From NCBI GenBank assembly GCA_016169945.1, contig JADLSH010000377.1, positions 1 to 64,000 of the forward strand: a DNA stretch of 64,000 nucleotides, in the 5' to 3' direction. The position numbers and the translations under genes were made by a program. Source of the DNA: Trachythela sp. YZ-2020 (Eukaryota > Cnidaria > Anthozoa > Malacalcyonacea > Clavulariidae). Every line of letters begins with the position of its first letter. Within the stretch, counting starts at the first letter, position 1. The notes below the pieces were generated by a model. That model had not been told where the DNA came from, ran no database searches, and saw only the letters and a list, made by a program, of their open reading frames with translations. This document shows, in pieces, positions 35,852 through 48,555 of this stretch.

Positions 35852-35959
35852 CTAGAAATACATGCATGCAGAATCCCCTCGCCCATTTGAACCAAACAAT
35901 TTACTTCCCAAAAGTTATTGTAACATGGAGTACTGAGTCGACCACTGTAACCATGGTAA

Positions 35960-36660
35960 CACGCAACACTGTATATTTCTTTTATTTTACTGTAATTTGT
36001 ACAAAATAATGATATTTTGTACTTTTAACTATAGAATTATCAATTGCCCAACTATATAAAGTGGGTATGCTATTATGTACTCTTTTAGCTTTGATTTACT
36101 GTAACATTCAACCTTACACGTTCACAAAATGTTTCGAAATTTTCATAAAACTTCAACTGCTTTTCGAGCACTTGCTTTTGGAATGAAATGTTTGAAATTT
36201 AATATGTTTTTTATTTTTCTATAACGTATTTGAATCAATACTAAAATACTTTTAAGATCAATCAATGTTATATTGACCACACAGAATGATCTACGCATTT
36301 TCAAATTAACAAACTATACTGTATGCTATAAATCGGCAAAGCAAGTATACAAAATAGACACCCGTTTAAAACGCTCCTTAATTTATCTTGTTTTGGATAC
36401 TTTTTGATTTGTATTTATTATGTCCTGACTCCTGAGTATTATAAAATGAGTGCAAAACTATTTTTGAAAAAAGTTTCCAAAATGGCATTCTTCTTTCCGT
36501 CTGAACCCGCGCATGCGCATAACTTAAAAAACCGTCCATGACAAAAAAAAATAGCGGACATCTTTGCATTCCGCTATGTTTTCACATACCCGGGTGTAAA
36601 TATCCGAGCGGAATTAGCACCCTCACACGGCGCTTCGCGCCGGCTCGGCGATTACCGAGC
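35960..36660 (-). repeat. Repeat R, copy 2
   Basis: The reverse complement matches copy 3 (62092-62935) in blocks: the ccgagccggcgcgaagcg end, gttatgcgcatgcgc, ccaaaacaagataaat, gcgttttaaacggg, and cagttgaagttttatga through ttttacagt(t)aaaagtacaaa. No coding frame is shared. At about 700-850 bp it is a medium-length element of unknown class. Confidence 0.7.
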
Positions 36661-36665
36661 CTCTC

Positions 36666-37218
36666 ATGTGATAACCTGTTTATTACATACTTGTGCCTTT
36701 ATCAGGCTTCAAATATGGGACATAGTAAAGAATGAGCTTCCTTTACCAAGGCTTTTCAGATCCTTTTGCTTGGCTTTAAGTGCTTCTCTTAAATGAAGGG
36801 GATTTAACTCGTTGCTCAGCCGGGGTAGTCCTTTTCTTTTACATATCGATTAAAAGGAGCGAAGTTATCCGTAAAGACAGAGGTTCGTACTTCTCTCCGT
36901 CTGCTTTTCGTGTGTTGATGAAAAGCCATGAAATTGTCCATAACCTCCGGTCTTATGACTTCTTGGACGTCCTCCGTATTATGTTTTTCCTTATTCTACC
37001 CCTGACGTTTCCTTACTCTACCCCTGAATTTTTATTTTCAGCAATAAACTGGTCTACTGACACATTCTGAAATCTCAGAGGTGGCGGCCATCTTGAGTGT
37101 TTTGAACGGGACAAATAGCGATATCAGTGACAAAAAACGATAGCAGTGACAAATATCGATAGCAGTGACATATCGTTTTTATGTCACCCTGTTATCGCCC
37201 TGATAAAGGCACAAGTAT

Positions 37219-37222
<4 letters not shown>
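36666..37222. mobile_element. ~557 bp TIR element
   Basis: Ends: attacatacttgtgccttta tcagg (36684-36709) and ccctgataaaggcacaagta tgtgat (37197-37222). Near the right end a 20 bp unit, cgatagcagtgacaaa, is repeated three times (37118-37170). The 96-codon frame at 36780 is unrecognised and probably chance. Confidence 0.6.
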
Positions 37223-37229
<7 letters not shown>

Positions 37230-37253
<24 letters not shown>

Positions 37254-37720
37254 GCTTACCTCAAGGTATCCACTAGAGCCTGTTTCACGCAATAAGCGAT
37301 TATCAAGTGGCGAGGGATTTCGAAAAGATTTTCCATTCTTAAATAGTATTGGTCGAAACGTGGGCGTGTGAGCGTTCCATGCATTCCTTTACTTCTGTAG
37401 GTTTTTATTTTAAATTTTTGGTTGAATTTTTGTCGCCTTTTAGGAAAAAGGAAGCCTTCTATCTCATGCGCTTTATTACACTTTCCACTTTTTCAATCAA
37501 ATTTTTCAAATATGCATCCTGTGATGGTATAGGGATGTTTTTAAATGAACAGTCAAATCGAAATTGTCTCATTTTAAGGTAAAAAAGGTTACGTAAACAA
37601 GAGTGCACAACCGGTATACGGGTGCATATATATATATATGAGCGTGTTTTGGTTTACGAAATGCCAAAGAGTGCTCGATATCATATAGATAGAGCAAATA
37701 TATATTTTTTAATTAAGATA
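37230..37720. other. Gene-free stretch
   Basis: Short chance frames and (ta)n tracts at 37222 and 37627. Nothing recognised. Confidence 0.5.
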
Positions 37721-37724
37721 TAGA

Positions 37725-40440
37725 TTAATTACGGTTGGATAAGAACGTCCTAAGATTCTTTTTAGACAAATAAAGAGATGATACATCACAAATGTCTGAA
37801 CTAAGTGTATTATAGAACAATGGACCTTGATAATTAATTGAAAACTGGCGCATTTTTGTTCTACATGTAGGTACGTAAAATTGTGCTGTCCGTCGCGTAT
37901 TATATTCATGTATCTCGTTAACCCGAGGAAATATGTCGACCAAACTTTGAGGAAGGAAATTGTTGGTGTATTTGAACATAAATGTTCCTAACTGTTCGAA
38001 GTAAATATCTTCAAGTTTCAAGAGTCGTAATTCCTTTAAATTGGATCAGTATGTGCACCATATGCCACCACTTTGCTAATGACTCTGATGATACGTTTCT
38101 GAAGTAGTACAAGACGGTTAAGGTTAGAAGGATAGGTTGATCTCCAGACAGCTACACAGTATTGAAGATAAGGATAAACAAGAGCATAGTAAAGTATACG
38201 TAAAGCTGATTTAAAAAGGAAAAAGCTAGATCTATATATTATACCGACTGACTTTGAAATTTTATTTGCTACATGCGAAATATGGGGTTTCCAGGACAAA
38301 TGTTCATCCAATATCACAACCAGGAACATAACTTCCTTTACTTGGTCGAGTTTAGACAGTTCACTTCTACAGATAAATCAACCTTTTTAGTGCAAAGTTT
38401 TTAACTTTGCAGTATTGTGATGAAGGGTGAAAATTCACACGAGCGATACATAGAAACATCATAGTGTAAACTTTCCGGGGGGTGTTTGCGAAGATTCTCT
38501 ATTAATACCGTATCTGTTAAACTTTGGGGTTGAAACTTTTTTAAGCACTTTCAAGTTATCTTATAGCTCAATTCGGTTGTATTCATGCAGTGTGAAATTA
38601 GATTTACGAACAACATTTGGGTTGTGGTATTAAACGTCTACATCATAACAATCGTTTTATATATAAAATTGGGTCGCTAACTCCCCCGGTAGCTATGAAC
38701 ACGTGCGTTCAAGTCCACTGATCTAATAATATCACGGAACGAAAATACGAAATTTCGCAATATTTACCGCAACAATGGTGGCAGCTGGGAGTGGGAATGT
38801 GATGGAAATACGATCAAATTTATAAATAAACGTTTCATTTTGGCCTTTTGGATTAGTAGTGCGTTTTGTCATTTATATATTCAATAGACAATACTGAATG
38901 GGTCGAATATTCATTATTGCAATATTTTTATAAATTCCGAAGCGTAAGTTTCGCCTCAAACATGTCACATATACAAGATTCAAGAGTCAAGACCCGATGA
39001 GATGATTGAGATCCCTTTGGCCTTTAATACCGTAAATATCGAATATGTTAGTTATAGTATACAGCATTGGTTTTACCAGCGATCTAAGGTAAGTCGACTT
39101 GCGTACAATTTATACACATTAATACGGCTACTGCATTGTTTCTGGCGAATTTTATAGATAGTAGAATTGGCTATAGCCTATACTCTGTCCGTAGACTCGA
39201 AGAGTGTAATTTGTAGACTCACCAGAGTGTAGTATGAACTGCATAATTTTGAAATGACATTTGTTATGCAATATTAATAGAACAAACAAATTATATTTCT
39301 TTTATAATTCTTCGTTCTGAACCTCTGGTATAAAGGTATTGGGCAATTTGCATTTTAAAATTCTTCACATCTCTGTTGACGGGCCAGTTGTTTACAAATG
39401 CGAATGGCATTTTGGTGAGGAGCGTCTGTATATTATATAACTATGACGTATGATGCATTCTATATACTTTCTAGTTTCGCTTAGCCTTTATTTTAGTAGT
39501 CTGTGTACAACCGTACTCTCGAAATTTTATATATACAATGAAATTATAAATAAATAAAATTTGAAATAATCGAGGTTGAGTTGACATATTTGTTTTATTA
39601 TAACATATCGTTTGAACTATTAAATAAAAGTAAAACTAATCAAATATTGCAACCGTAAACAAAAGACAATTTTATCTGCTTACTATATAATATATTGGCA
39701 AAAACATAAATCACTCATCGCGAATTTAGAATTACAAATGATGAAATGTGACAAGCTTTTCATTGACAAGTGTACTTGTTGAAAAACTGGCATGCTAGCT
39801 TTTCAAAAGCTTGTCACATTTCATCAATTTTCAATGGCAAATAAAAATAGTAAAGGTATAAATAATTGCCAAATAAAATTGCGCGTGTATAAATACGTAA
39901 TATGCAAATATCAACACAACACAACACAACAACATGGATGCACAACAATTACGTGCGCACTATAAACCATGTAACATAGCGTTTGTCTTTTAAAACTTTG
40001 CACTATCCTTGGATCACTAGTTTGTCTTGGTTTAAAGATGATATATTTGGATTTAGCAACATTGATTGATAACATATTTGCCTTAAACCATTCTGATAAC
40101 TTTTCCAATTCAGCGTTTATCGTATTCATTAGTACAGGGAAATCATTATGGGAAAAGAAAGCATATGTATCATCTGCAAATAGAATCAACTCCAAAACAT
40201 CTGAAGCATTACATATATCATTGAGATAAATTAGGAAAAATAGTGGTCCAAGAATTGATCTTTGAGGAACACCGCACCTTATATTGTTATTTTGGGAGCA
40301 AATACCATTGTATTCTACGTACTGTTGTCTGTTTGTAAAATAACTTCTCATCCACTCAAGAGCTAACCGGCGAACTCCAATAAAAACACAATTCAAACAC
40401 AACATATTTTGTGGGAGAAGGTGTTCTGGGGTGTGAAGAC
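37725..40440 (-). pseudogene. LINE RT, minus strand, split by an insertion
   Basis: Part 1 (40440-40024): RT with GVRRLALEWMRSYFTNRQQY, CGVPQRSILGPLFFLIYLND and FADDTYAFF. Part 2 (38383-37725): VKEVMFLVVILDEHLSWKPH, ALVYPYLQYCVAVWRSTYPS, TRRTAQFYVP and the tail. The halves meet at YIIFKPRQ-K / KVDLSVEVNCLNSTK when the 1.63 kb insert (38387-40020) is removed, apart from one lost base. 5' truncated and carrying substitutions (VPQR for VPQG), so inactive. Non-LTR clade not resolved. Confidence 0.85.
38387..40020 (+). mobile_element. Non-autonomous Helentron-type element (HINE), copy 1
   Basis: The 5' end is tttagtgcaaagtttttaac with a self-complementary start (gcaaagt...actttgc). The 3' end is aaactttgcactatccttgg then atcactag. 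The 5'-terminal tagtgcaaagtt is thus inverted 16 bp inside the 3' end, an asymmetric inverted repeat. It sits in a T run (ccttttt|...|tttgtc) inside the minus-strand LINE, a T|T insertion. The same 3' end follows the Helentron gene at 19812-19836. The interior has no coding frame. It contains a hairpin (gatgaaatgtgacaagcttt, 39738-39825). Confidence 0.65.
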
Positions 40441-40598
40441 TCATATTATGACAAACATCATCCCTACACACGTCACACCCTCAGCTGCTGCTAATCTGAT
40501 TCTGAACTGATCTGATTCTGAACTGAATGCTCTGTGCCATGCCGCAGAGCCTTGCCATGGGTGGCCAGTCCCTGACGAACCTGAACCAAGAGACACTT

Positions 40599-40810
40599 GG
40601 ACAGTCCTTAACCTGACCAAGGAGCATTAAACCGCTATGGACAGTCGTTCACCTGACCAAGGAGCACTAAACCCCTACGGACAGTCCTTAACCTGACCAA
40701 GGAGCACTAAACCCGTATGGACAGTCCTTAACTTGAAAAAGGAGCACTAAACCCCTATGGATAGTCCTTAACCTGGCCAAGGGCACCAGACCCATATGGC
40801 CACTCCTTAA
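40599..40810 (+). repeat. 40 bp minisatellite, ~5 copies
   Basis: ggacagtccttaacctgacc, then aaggagcactaaacccctat, repeats with starts near 40599, 40639, 40679, 40719, 40759 and 40798. The copies diverge gently. The minus-strand 76-codon frame across it is a shadow. Confidence 0.85.
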
Positions 40811-41480
40811 CCTTAAACATCTGTGGAGAGCTCTTAGATTTACTGTTGGCATGGTATATGTGTGAGGTATATTGAGTCTATGGACCTGAAGTTGACATTT
40901 TGGAGACTTCAACCCCACAAATACACAGAATGTGTATTCCCCATAGACGAAAACAACCTCTCCCCATTTTTAAAATATAGAATTTCTATGTATTTAACCT
41001 CATTGTTACAGTGGCTGAATTGAGCATTACCATCACTCATACTACAGCTGAAATGTCAGGGAGGCCAGGAAAAACCTGCAATACAGGAAACCTGGATGGG
41101 GCCAAGACAATTAACCAGCAGCATCCCCAGAAAGCTTCTATCTCACAATTTCTCAATTGGAGTGTTGGTAACACGACAAACAGAGCTGATTGTCAAGGCA
41201 TACGTCTTTTTGTATATTCGTTGATTTGAGTATTTTAAATTGTTCGGTTTTCTTGTTTTGTTGGTTCACTTGATGAAATACTAAAAATATAGTATGATGT
41301 TGTAATGCAGGCATTGATATTGGAAAATAGCGTTAAATATTTGGTTTCGTGCAACTCAAGCAAATATAACCCCAATCATACATAAAATGTGCTGAAATTG
41401 CAAGACTACAAATTTTGTAGACATATAGATCATATGTGTAGTCGAACTAGAACTGATATGTAGTGGAACTCCAAGCCGAA
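40811..41480. other. Unassigned, possible LINE 5' region
   Basis: A 72-codon frame at 41011-41229 (including MSGRPGKTCNTGNLDGAKTI) is unrecognised. It lies upstream of the LINE ORF1 start at 41481 and could be part of its 5' region. Nothing firm. Confidence 0.3.
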
Positions 41481-41575
41481 ATGTCTGGGAAGCAAGTTGT
41501 CCAAACAACAGATTTAAACCGGTATATTATTGCTGAGCTAAAAATCTCATGGTCAAGCGACTACGAGTCGCTTAA

Positions 41576-42303
41576 GGTGGTCGTATCCCTTTCTCTGGTC
41601 ATTTTTTCAAAAACATTTTTTGTGTCATTTTGGGTATTTTAAATATTGTAGATTTAGAATTTGTAATTACTTTTGTAATTACAAAAGTAATGTATGAAGC
41701 AGGAGCATTCTGAAGCATTCTGAAGCCTTCTGTAAGGTACATTTACCAAACTGAAACTTTCGCACTGGATTTTCTCCGATTTGTAATTTGACAGGAGTCA
41801 GCAATACCTGTGACATTGTAATTTTCTAAGTTTTTTTTATAGAAGCTTCATATTTTGCACATTTATAGCCTGTACCATTGTCTAGTGCCTGACACTCTTC
41901 AAATTTCAATATTTTTCATTATTGATGAATTATTCACAAATTGCATCATAAATATCTCAATAAAAGTACAAATAATGCAACAATTCCAATTTTTGGCTCT
42001 AAAATGTTTATTAAAGAATTTTGAAAAAAAATAAAGAGTGTCAGGCACTAGATCAGGTTCTAAGCTTTTCAAAAATATATCGTTCATTAGATTTGGGTAA
42101 TTGGTTCATGAGATATGATGTTTGCGCCGCTAGGCAATTATGGCCTAATTAGCGGCCGCCATATTGGATAATTAGTGTAATTAGTGACTTTGTGAAAAAA
42201 ATTTTGCATAGGTCATTTTACTTCACCTTACCCTTTCAGAAAATGATATTTTCACTTTATTATCTTTAAAATTGAAAAAAAAAGGTTAAAAGGGATACGA
42301 CCA
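41576..42303. mobile_element. 728 bp MITE with TTAA duplication in LINE-A ORF1
   Basis: The TIRs ggtggtcgtatcccttt / aagggatacgaccacc are flanked by ttaa (41572-41575 and 42304-42307). Removing it restores the ORF1 reading SSDYESL-K-QFVKEKLNIV. TTAA target choice suggests a piggyBac-type or other TTAA-specific transposase. Inside are an inverted pair, tagtgcctgacactctt / aagagtgtcaggcacta (41882 and 42034), and a perfect 26 bp palindrome (41666-41691). Confidence 0.8.
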
Positions 42304-42588
42304 CCTTAAACAATTTGTTAAAGAGAAACTAAATATTGTCGGGACATGGTCATCGCCTGGTGGAGAGAGGAAACTATTCTCGAGCAACGAAGTCAATATA
42401 CAGTGGTGGAAAAACAAGAAGTATTTGGCTGTTGAAGGACGAGAGGCAAGTAAAGTCAAACGTTCGCTTTTAATGTTTATGGATGATGCCTTCCCCGAAC
42501 AATGCCCTGATGTCGACAATGAACATTCGTATAATAAACTATGCCAGTGTGCTGGGGTCTCAACTGATGTCAACAATCGAACGCCTTA

Positions 42589-42809
42589 AGGCAGATTTCC
42601 AGTCCTCGCACGAAGCTCCTCGCAGCTCGCTGCGAGTGTTTTGCCGCTCGCGGGAAATAGTTCAAAATTTTGAACTATTTTTTACTCGTTGCGAGAGCTG
42701 GCAACAATAAACCAATCAGAAAACGGCGTGTGGTGGCAACGGAATGACATTCGTCCGAGTACTCGCAGCGAGCTGCGAGGAGTTTCGTGCGAGGACTGGA
42801 AATCCGCCT
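42589..42809. mobile_element. 221 bp Harbinger-type MITE with TTA duplication in LINE-A ORF1
   Basis: The ~50 bp TIRs begin aggcagatttccagtcctcg and end with the complement (gaggactggaaatccgcct). They are flanked by TTA at 42586-42588 and 42810-42812. Removing it restores the frame NNRTP-LARLQNEI. The 3 bp TTA duplication is typical of PIF/Harbinger MITEs. The inner arms contain cgcagctcgctgcgag. Confidence 0.8.
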
Positions 42810-45800
42810 TTAGCCAGACTACAGAATGAAATAACAAGTCTAAACACAAAGGCTCACCCAAGCGAATCGAAAAGCTTGGATAACCAAAACTGCCCCCTTC
42901 CACCCAGAATAGACAGGGTATTCTGAAGGAAGTTATTGATAAGGACATGGATTGCAGTATGGAACAAAACCAATATAAATCGAATGCTGTAGTTATCACT
43001 TTTATGGAAAATTCGGTTTTAAATGATTCCGATCTTATCATCACAAACACAAATTCAAATAATAAAACTAACTCTAATTTGCATTGTATCTCTGATGCAA
43101 ACCCTGACGCAAACGCAGTAGCCCATAGCAGCCAAAACAATTATCTATTTAGTGAGGTATTAAATCTAACACGTACACGTACCACGTACAGTCAAATGCC
43201 GAGCCCCGACAAGGCAGCTTTGATACTAACAAGACTGCTCAGTTCGAAAAGCCTGTTCCTGGCAGAAAAGGCCAACCGAGTACGAGTCGTTGCAATGCAG
43301 TCAACCAAAATGGTAAATTAAATCAGCCCAATCCAAATGAAAGATATCGGATCCCTGTCCGAATTAGCCATCGTCCAGTCCGAATTAACCATCATCGGTG
43401 AAGAAAGGGATATACTCATAGCCACAAGGGGGAAATCGGAGAGCGTTTTTTACAACAGTTTGGGAATCACAACCGCTCCCCAGAATGGCAAGACTACCCA
43501 GGTCTTGTGACCAGAATCACAAATCTCTATAACTCGGGAAGAATCTAAAGTCACGTTTCAAATTCATTCATTTAAATATTCGATCTTTGCGTAACTCAGC
43601 TCATTGGGTTCAGCTCAATGAATTAGCTTCAGAGAAGGTTATTGAAGTAATTACAACATCAGAAACATGGCTAAATTCTACTGTAACAAATGCTGAAGTC
43701 AGTATAGAGGGTTATACACTGTATAGACAGGACCGTCTTTATAAACGTGGAGGTGGGGTTGCTGCATATATTCGGAATGATATTAAGGTTTCTGTACTTA
43801 AGGAAATTTCGCTGGTTTCTGTAGACCATTTCCACCAGCTTTGGTTGAAACTACAATGCAGGAAATTAAGATCAGTCGTAATCTGTGTATCTTATAGACC
43901 TCCCGAATGTCCTTTGTCTTGCCTTGAAAACACTCTGAAACCAAGTTACATCCAAGCCCTAGAGTTGAACAAGCCTGTACTTATCCTTGGAAACCTCAAC
44001 TGCAATGTTCTGAAGGTTTGTCCTGAGGGCACAGCGTTAGAAAGTTTCATGTTTGAGATTAATTTGAAGCAACTGATTACAACACCAACTAGGTAACAGA
44101 CACTTGCGAATCGTTAATAGATGTGATTAGAACCTCATCTCCTGACCTTGTCCACGTAAGCGGAGTTATTGATACCCCCATAAGTGATCACCTACCGGTT
44201 TATACTGTGCTTAAGATGAAACTTCCCAAGCCTCCACCCCAATTTATTGTAACACGAAGTTATAAGAACTACGACGCCACAAGCTTTACCGCTCACCTTG
44301 CATCTAGATCAGATGAACTCATTCCTATCTTTTTCGATCAGAATATAAATTCTAAGCTTAAGAAATTTAACAATGTTCTTCATTCTACCTTGGATGTTCA
44401 TGCTCCAGTAAAGTCAATTAAGGTTCGACGTCGTCCTTGCTCCTTTGTTACTGCTGACATGAAAGATCACGTGATTCTCATAGACCAACTCCATCGTCGT
44501 TACAAACAGACGCGAAATATCGAGGACTGGAAACTATTTAAGGACGCGCAGGGAATTAAATCTATTCTAAAATTGGCGGAGAAAGAATATGTCCGTGCTG
44601 AAGTTAATCTGCACAAAGATAATCCTGGATCTCTATGGAAAGTAATCAACTGCCGTATCCCAACTAAATATAAAGGAACTTTGCTGTACACAAAAAAACA
44701 GCAGTGATTGCCAATGATTTCAACCAGTTCTTCCAATCGGTGGGGAAACAGCTGCCGAAACGGCCACACAACTTGCTTTAGAGAACAATATTAATATATC
44801 AACTGCAAGGGAGTATCTAACAAGTCCGACGGGATGTTCGTCTGAGTAATTATTTGATTTTGCTCCAGTCACCTGCTCTGAAGTCCGAAGCATAATAACA
44901 TCTATGCCTTCAAACAAATCTCCAGGACCTGATAAAATTAGTATACGTACTATCAAAGATTGCCTTCCCGTCATCCTAGGCCCACTAACAGACCGATCAA
45001 CAGTTCTTTCGCTACCTCGACGTTTCTAGACACTTGGAAAACAACAGAAGTTATTCCAGTATTGAAAGATGGAGACCACGAAGTAGCCTCAAATAATCGC
45101 CCTCTCTCACTAGCTATTGTCGCTTCTAAGATTTGTGAGAGATTAGCACTCAATCTGCCAATCTGGTCGCCTCCTCTCATCAAAGTGGAAAGAAGAAGCA
45201 TCATTCTACTGAAACTCTCAACATTTTGGTGAGTGATTTTCTGTTGAATGCAATGGATGACAAAAAACTTTCTGCCCTTGTTCTCTTGGGTCTATCAAAA
45301 GCCTTCGACAGCATCAACCATTCAATACTACTACGAAAATTAAGCCACCTTGGCGTTTCTCGTCAAACTCTTAATTGGTTACATTTCTGGTAGAAAACAG
45401 TTTGTTCGCATCAGTTCTTCTGTATCTGAAACATTGCCAGTCACCCATGGCGTACCACAAGGTGCAATATTGTCACCATTGTTATTCTGCATTTACATGA
45501 ATGATCTTCCATTAGTACCGCAAGCATCCAATTTGGAAGCAGTTGTTGACGGTTCCAAAATATTTATGTCGTTCCCAACTAAGGATGTTGTTCAAGCCAA
45601 GAATAATATTGAAAAGGATCTTAACCTTGTTGCAGCCTGGTGTTTTAAAAACCAACTGCGCTTCGCGGGCGATTGGTTGGCTTCCAGTTAGAGATCATCT
45701 CAAATACAAAGATTCATTGATGTATTACAAATGTATGAATGGTCTAGCGCCATCATATTTATGTGAATTATTTCTTAAACGCACTGAAATTCACGATATA

Positions 45801-46150
45801 AATACTAGGAACAAGGAAGAACTTAATATCCCACCACACAAAACGATGTCCGGTCAAAGGAGTTTTCAGTACAGAGCTGTGAAGATTTGGAATGACTTGG
45901 ATAATGACCTGAAGAAGTTACCCTTAAGAACTTTTAAGTCAGAGTTAAAGAAGAAAATGTTAGAAAGCAATCAATCTTCTATATAGAGCAAACATTTTAA
46001 TTCTAACTTTTAAATCTATACTTTAGTAATAATATACGGTTTTAATATATTTTTTGATTAACGCTAGTTTTTTTAATATAGAAACATTAAATATTGCAAT
46101 TGTAAATAGGTATTGAAAAGCCCTGTTCAGGAATACTATACATTAATAAT

Positions 46151-46670
46151 AATATCTATATTCTATATATGAAACAATATATTGTAGAAATGTATCCACA
46201 TTCAAGCAACGTCAGAGCGTACAGAATGTGATTTAATCTTATGTTATAACAAACAACATATTTGTTTTGGCATGCTTTCAAAGGATCAACAATTGTCGTC
46301 AATTGGTTTTCTATTATGCCTGACTAACATTGAATTGGCGTAACACTATATCTTGCCTTGATCGATGGTATTGGTGTATATTCCATTTAATTTAAAATAT
46401 GTGCTATGTCCCTAACCAAATAAAGTCGAACTGAAAACAAATCAAATCGATGATAATTTTCAACTGCAGGTAATAAAATGAAAAAATATATAGTTTAAAG
46501 CCTGAAGGCAAGCGGCGAAACCCCGATATGATTAACACTTCCGCCCAACTCATTTCGTGGGAAATGCAAGTTTCTGTAGTGATAAATAGTAAATAAATTA
46601 CAATAATTATAAACATATATAACTGCCAAATTGTCGATAGCCTACCATGCCCGTACGTCACGCACGAAAT
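46151..46670. other. Between LINE-A and LINE-B
   Basis: AT-rich; no gene or clear repeat seen. Confidence 0.45.
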
Positions 46671-46674
46671 TAAA

Positions 46675-48555
46675 AACCTTATGAGAGGTAGAGATCGACT
46701 TCACCGCCGTTACCTACAGACCCGCGACAATAATGATTGGAATCATTACAAAGATTATCGTATCAAAGTCAAATCTAAAAAATGCTGCCAAAATCCACGC
46801 ATTTAATGAAGTTCAGAAACATAAGAACAACCCCAGCTCTCTTTGGAAGACAATAAGTCGATATATTCCAGCCAAAGAAAAGGAATCGCAAGTATATGCC
46901 AAAGATAAAAAAGTAGTGGCTGATGATTTCAACCAATACTTCACCTCGCTGGGAAAGAACACCGCTGAAGCAGCAAGACGTGTAGCTGAAGACAATAACA
47001 TTGAATTAATTAGTCCATTTTCCACTGTAATTTCTTACCCAACAAGTGAGCTATTTTACTTCGAATCAGTTACCTGCACCGAGGTGCAACGTATTATCCT
47101 CGCTATGCCCACTAACAAGTCCCCTGGACTAGATAAGATAAGCCTTCGTGTTATTAAAGACAGCCTTCCTGTTATATTAGCCCCCCTCACGGACATAATA
47201 AACTGTTCCCTCGCTTCATCGACGTTTCCTGATGTTTGGAAATTAGCCGAAGTAATACCATTGTTGAAAGAAGGCGATCCACGAGTTGGCATCGAATAAT
47301 CGACCCCTTTCACTTCTTGTCGTTGCTTCAAAAATCTGTGAAAAAGTTCTTAATCAATTTGGCGCTTACTTATCTAACAATAATCGTTTATCCTCTCATC
47401 AGAGTGGAAACAGAAAATACCATTCCACTGAAACCATCAACATTATGGTAAGCGACTGTATTCTGGAAGCCATGGACAAGAAGATGGTGACCGCTTTGAT
47501 CTTGTTAGATTTATCCAAAGCATTTGACAGCGTCAGTCACCCAATCTTGTTGCATAGACTAAGTTGCGTTGGTGTTTCTCATAATTTGGAATCAGATCTC
47601 AACAGGGTCGTAAAGTGGTGTTCTGCGAACCAATTGCTTATTAACCCAGAAAAAACTAAATTTCTCCTTGTTGGAACAGGTCAACTGATGGGAACCATCC
47701 CCCCTGATATATCGTTAAACCTCTTGGGAAAAATCATTACGCCAGTCCCATCCGTCGAAGATGTAGGTGTACTTCTTGACTCACACCTATCATATGACTG
47801 TCACATCACTAAACTGTTTTCATCATGTATGTCCAAATTATGTCAAATCTACCGTGTCAAGGACAGCTTCGACAGTGATACGCTCTTCTTAGTTATTGAA
47901 GCTCTTGTTATTAGCAAGCTTTTATACTGCTCCTCCGTCTGGTCTAATACTTCCTCTGTGAATTTGAAAAAACTCCAGGCAGTACAGAACTTCGCGTGTA
48001 GAGTCATCACAAATACCAGAAAGTTTGACCATATTACACCAGTTTTACAAGAACTTGGAAGGCTACCTGTCGAACAATGTTATTGTTTAGAGATACAGTA
48101 ATGGCCTATAAGTGCGTTAACAACCTAGCCCCCAATTATTTATGCAATAAGTTTAGTAAACGTGCTGAGTTACACGATCATCCAATGCGCTATCAAGATC
48201 TGCTCCACATTCCATTTTACGGAACGGCAGCAGGACAGAGAACGTTTCACTACAGAGGAACGAAAATCTGGAACGATTTAGAAGACAAATTTAAAAACAT
48301 TCCTACAGTAAGAAGTTTTAACAACAAACTTAAATCACATATGCTAGATACGTTTTATTCGAATCCATAATTTTTATCCTTTTATCATAAATTGACAATA
48401 TAGAAAGTCCTATAGATTATATATAGTATAAATTATCTTAACATAATATTTTAAATTAGCTGTTATATTAATATTTAAATTGTTGTAATTTTATGCTGAA
48501 AAGCCCATTTGGGAGCATATCATTAAAGTATCATATCATATCATATCATATCAAC
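46675..48555 (+). pseudogene. LINE-B: RT with palm deletion, 3' end present
   Basis: Same family as LINE-A (shared SLWK.I..RIP/YIPAK, NKSPG.DKIS, DVWKLAEVIPLLKEGD, ASNNRPLSL..VASKICE, YHSTETINIM). Motif A LLDLSKAFDSVSH is intact, but the text jumps from LSCVGVSHN to LESDLNRVVKWCSANQLLIN. Motifs B and C (GVPQG, YADD) are thus deleted. The C-terminus GQRTFHYRGTKIWNDLEDKF ends at 48370. The 3' end carries gaaaagcccatttgggagca and an (atatc)n tail (48530-48555). Frameshifts near 46745, 47285 and 48085. 5' truncated. Confidence 0.87.

Larger units (their letters stand above)
41481..46150 (+). pseudogene. LINE-A: ORF1, endonuclease and RT, decayed
   Basis: ORF1 starts MSGKQVVQTTDLNRYIIAEL (41481). 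It reads through VGTWSSPGGERKLFSSNEVN and LARLQNEITSLNT once the MITEs at 41576 and 42589 are removed. The APE-type endonuclease follows at 43560: IHLNIRSLRN, TSETWLN, GGGVAAYIRN, ILGNLNCNVL (GNLN where GDFN is usual) and SDHLP. RT: NNRPLSLAIVASKICE, GLSKAFDSINH (motif A Asp replaced by Gly), GVPQGAILSPLLF and VVDGSKIFM (motif C degraded). The C-terminal tail SGQRSFQYRAVKIWNDL ends at 45986. Several frameshifts and stops, plus an RT deletion near 45665. Dead copy of the same family as LINE-B. Confidence 0.85.

Noticed and set aside
36780..37070. 96-codon frame as a membrane protein gene
   Set aside because: It is hydrophobic only because of T-rich sequence and lies inside an inverted-repeat element.
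38387..40020. Ordinary TIR transposon
   Set aside because: The inverted match is terminal at one end but 16 bp internal at the other, and no fixed-length target duplication is seen. Both fit a Helentron-type element better.
40688..40918. Repetitive minus-strand protein
   Set aside because: The frame is a by-product of the 40 bp minisatellite.
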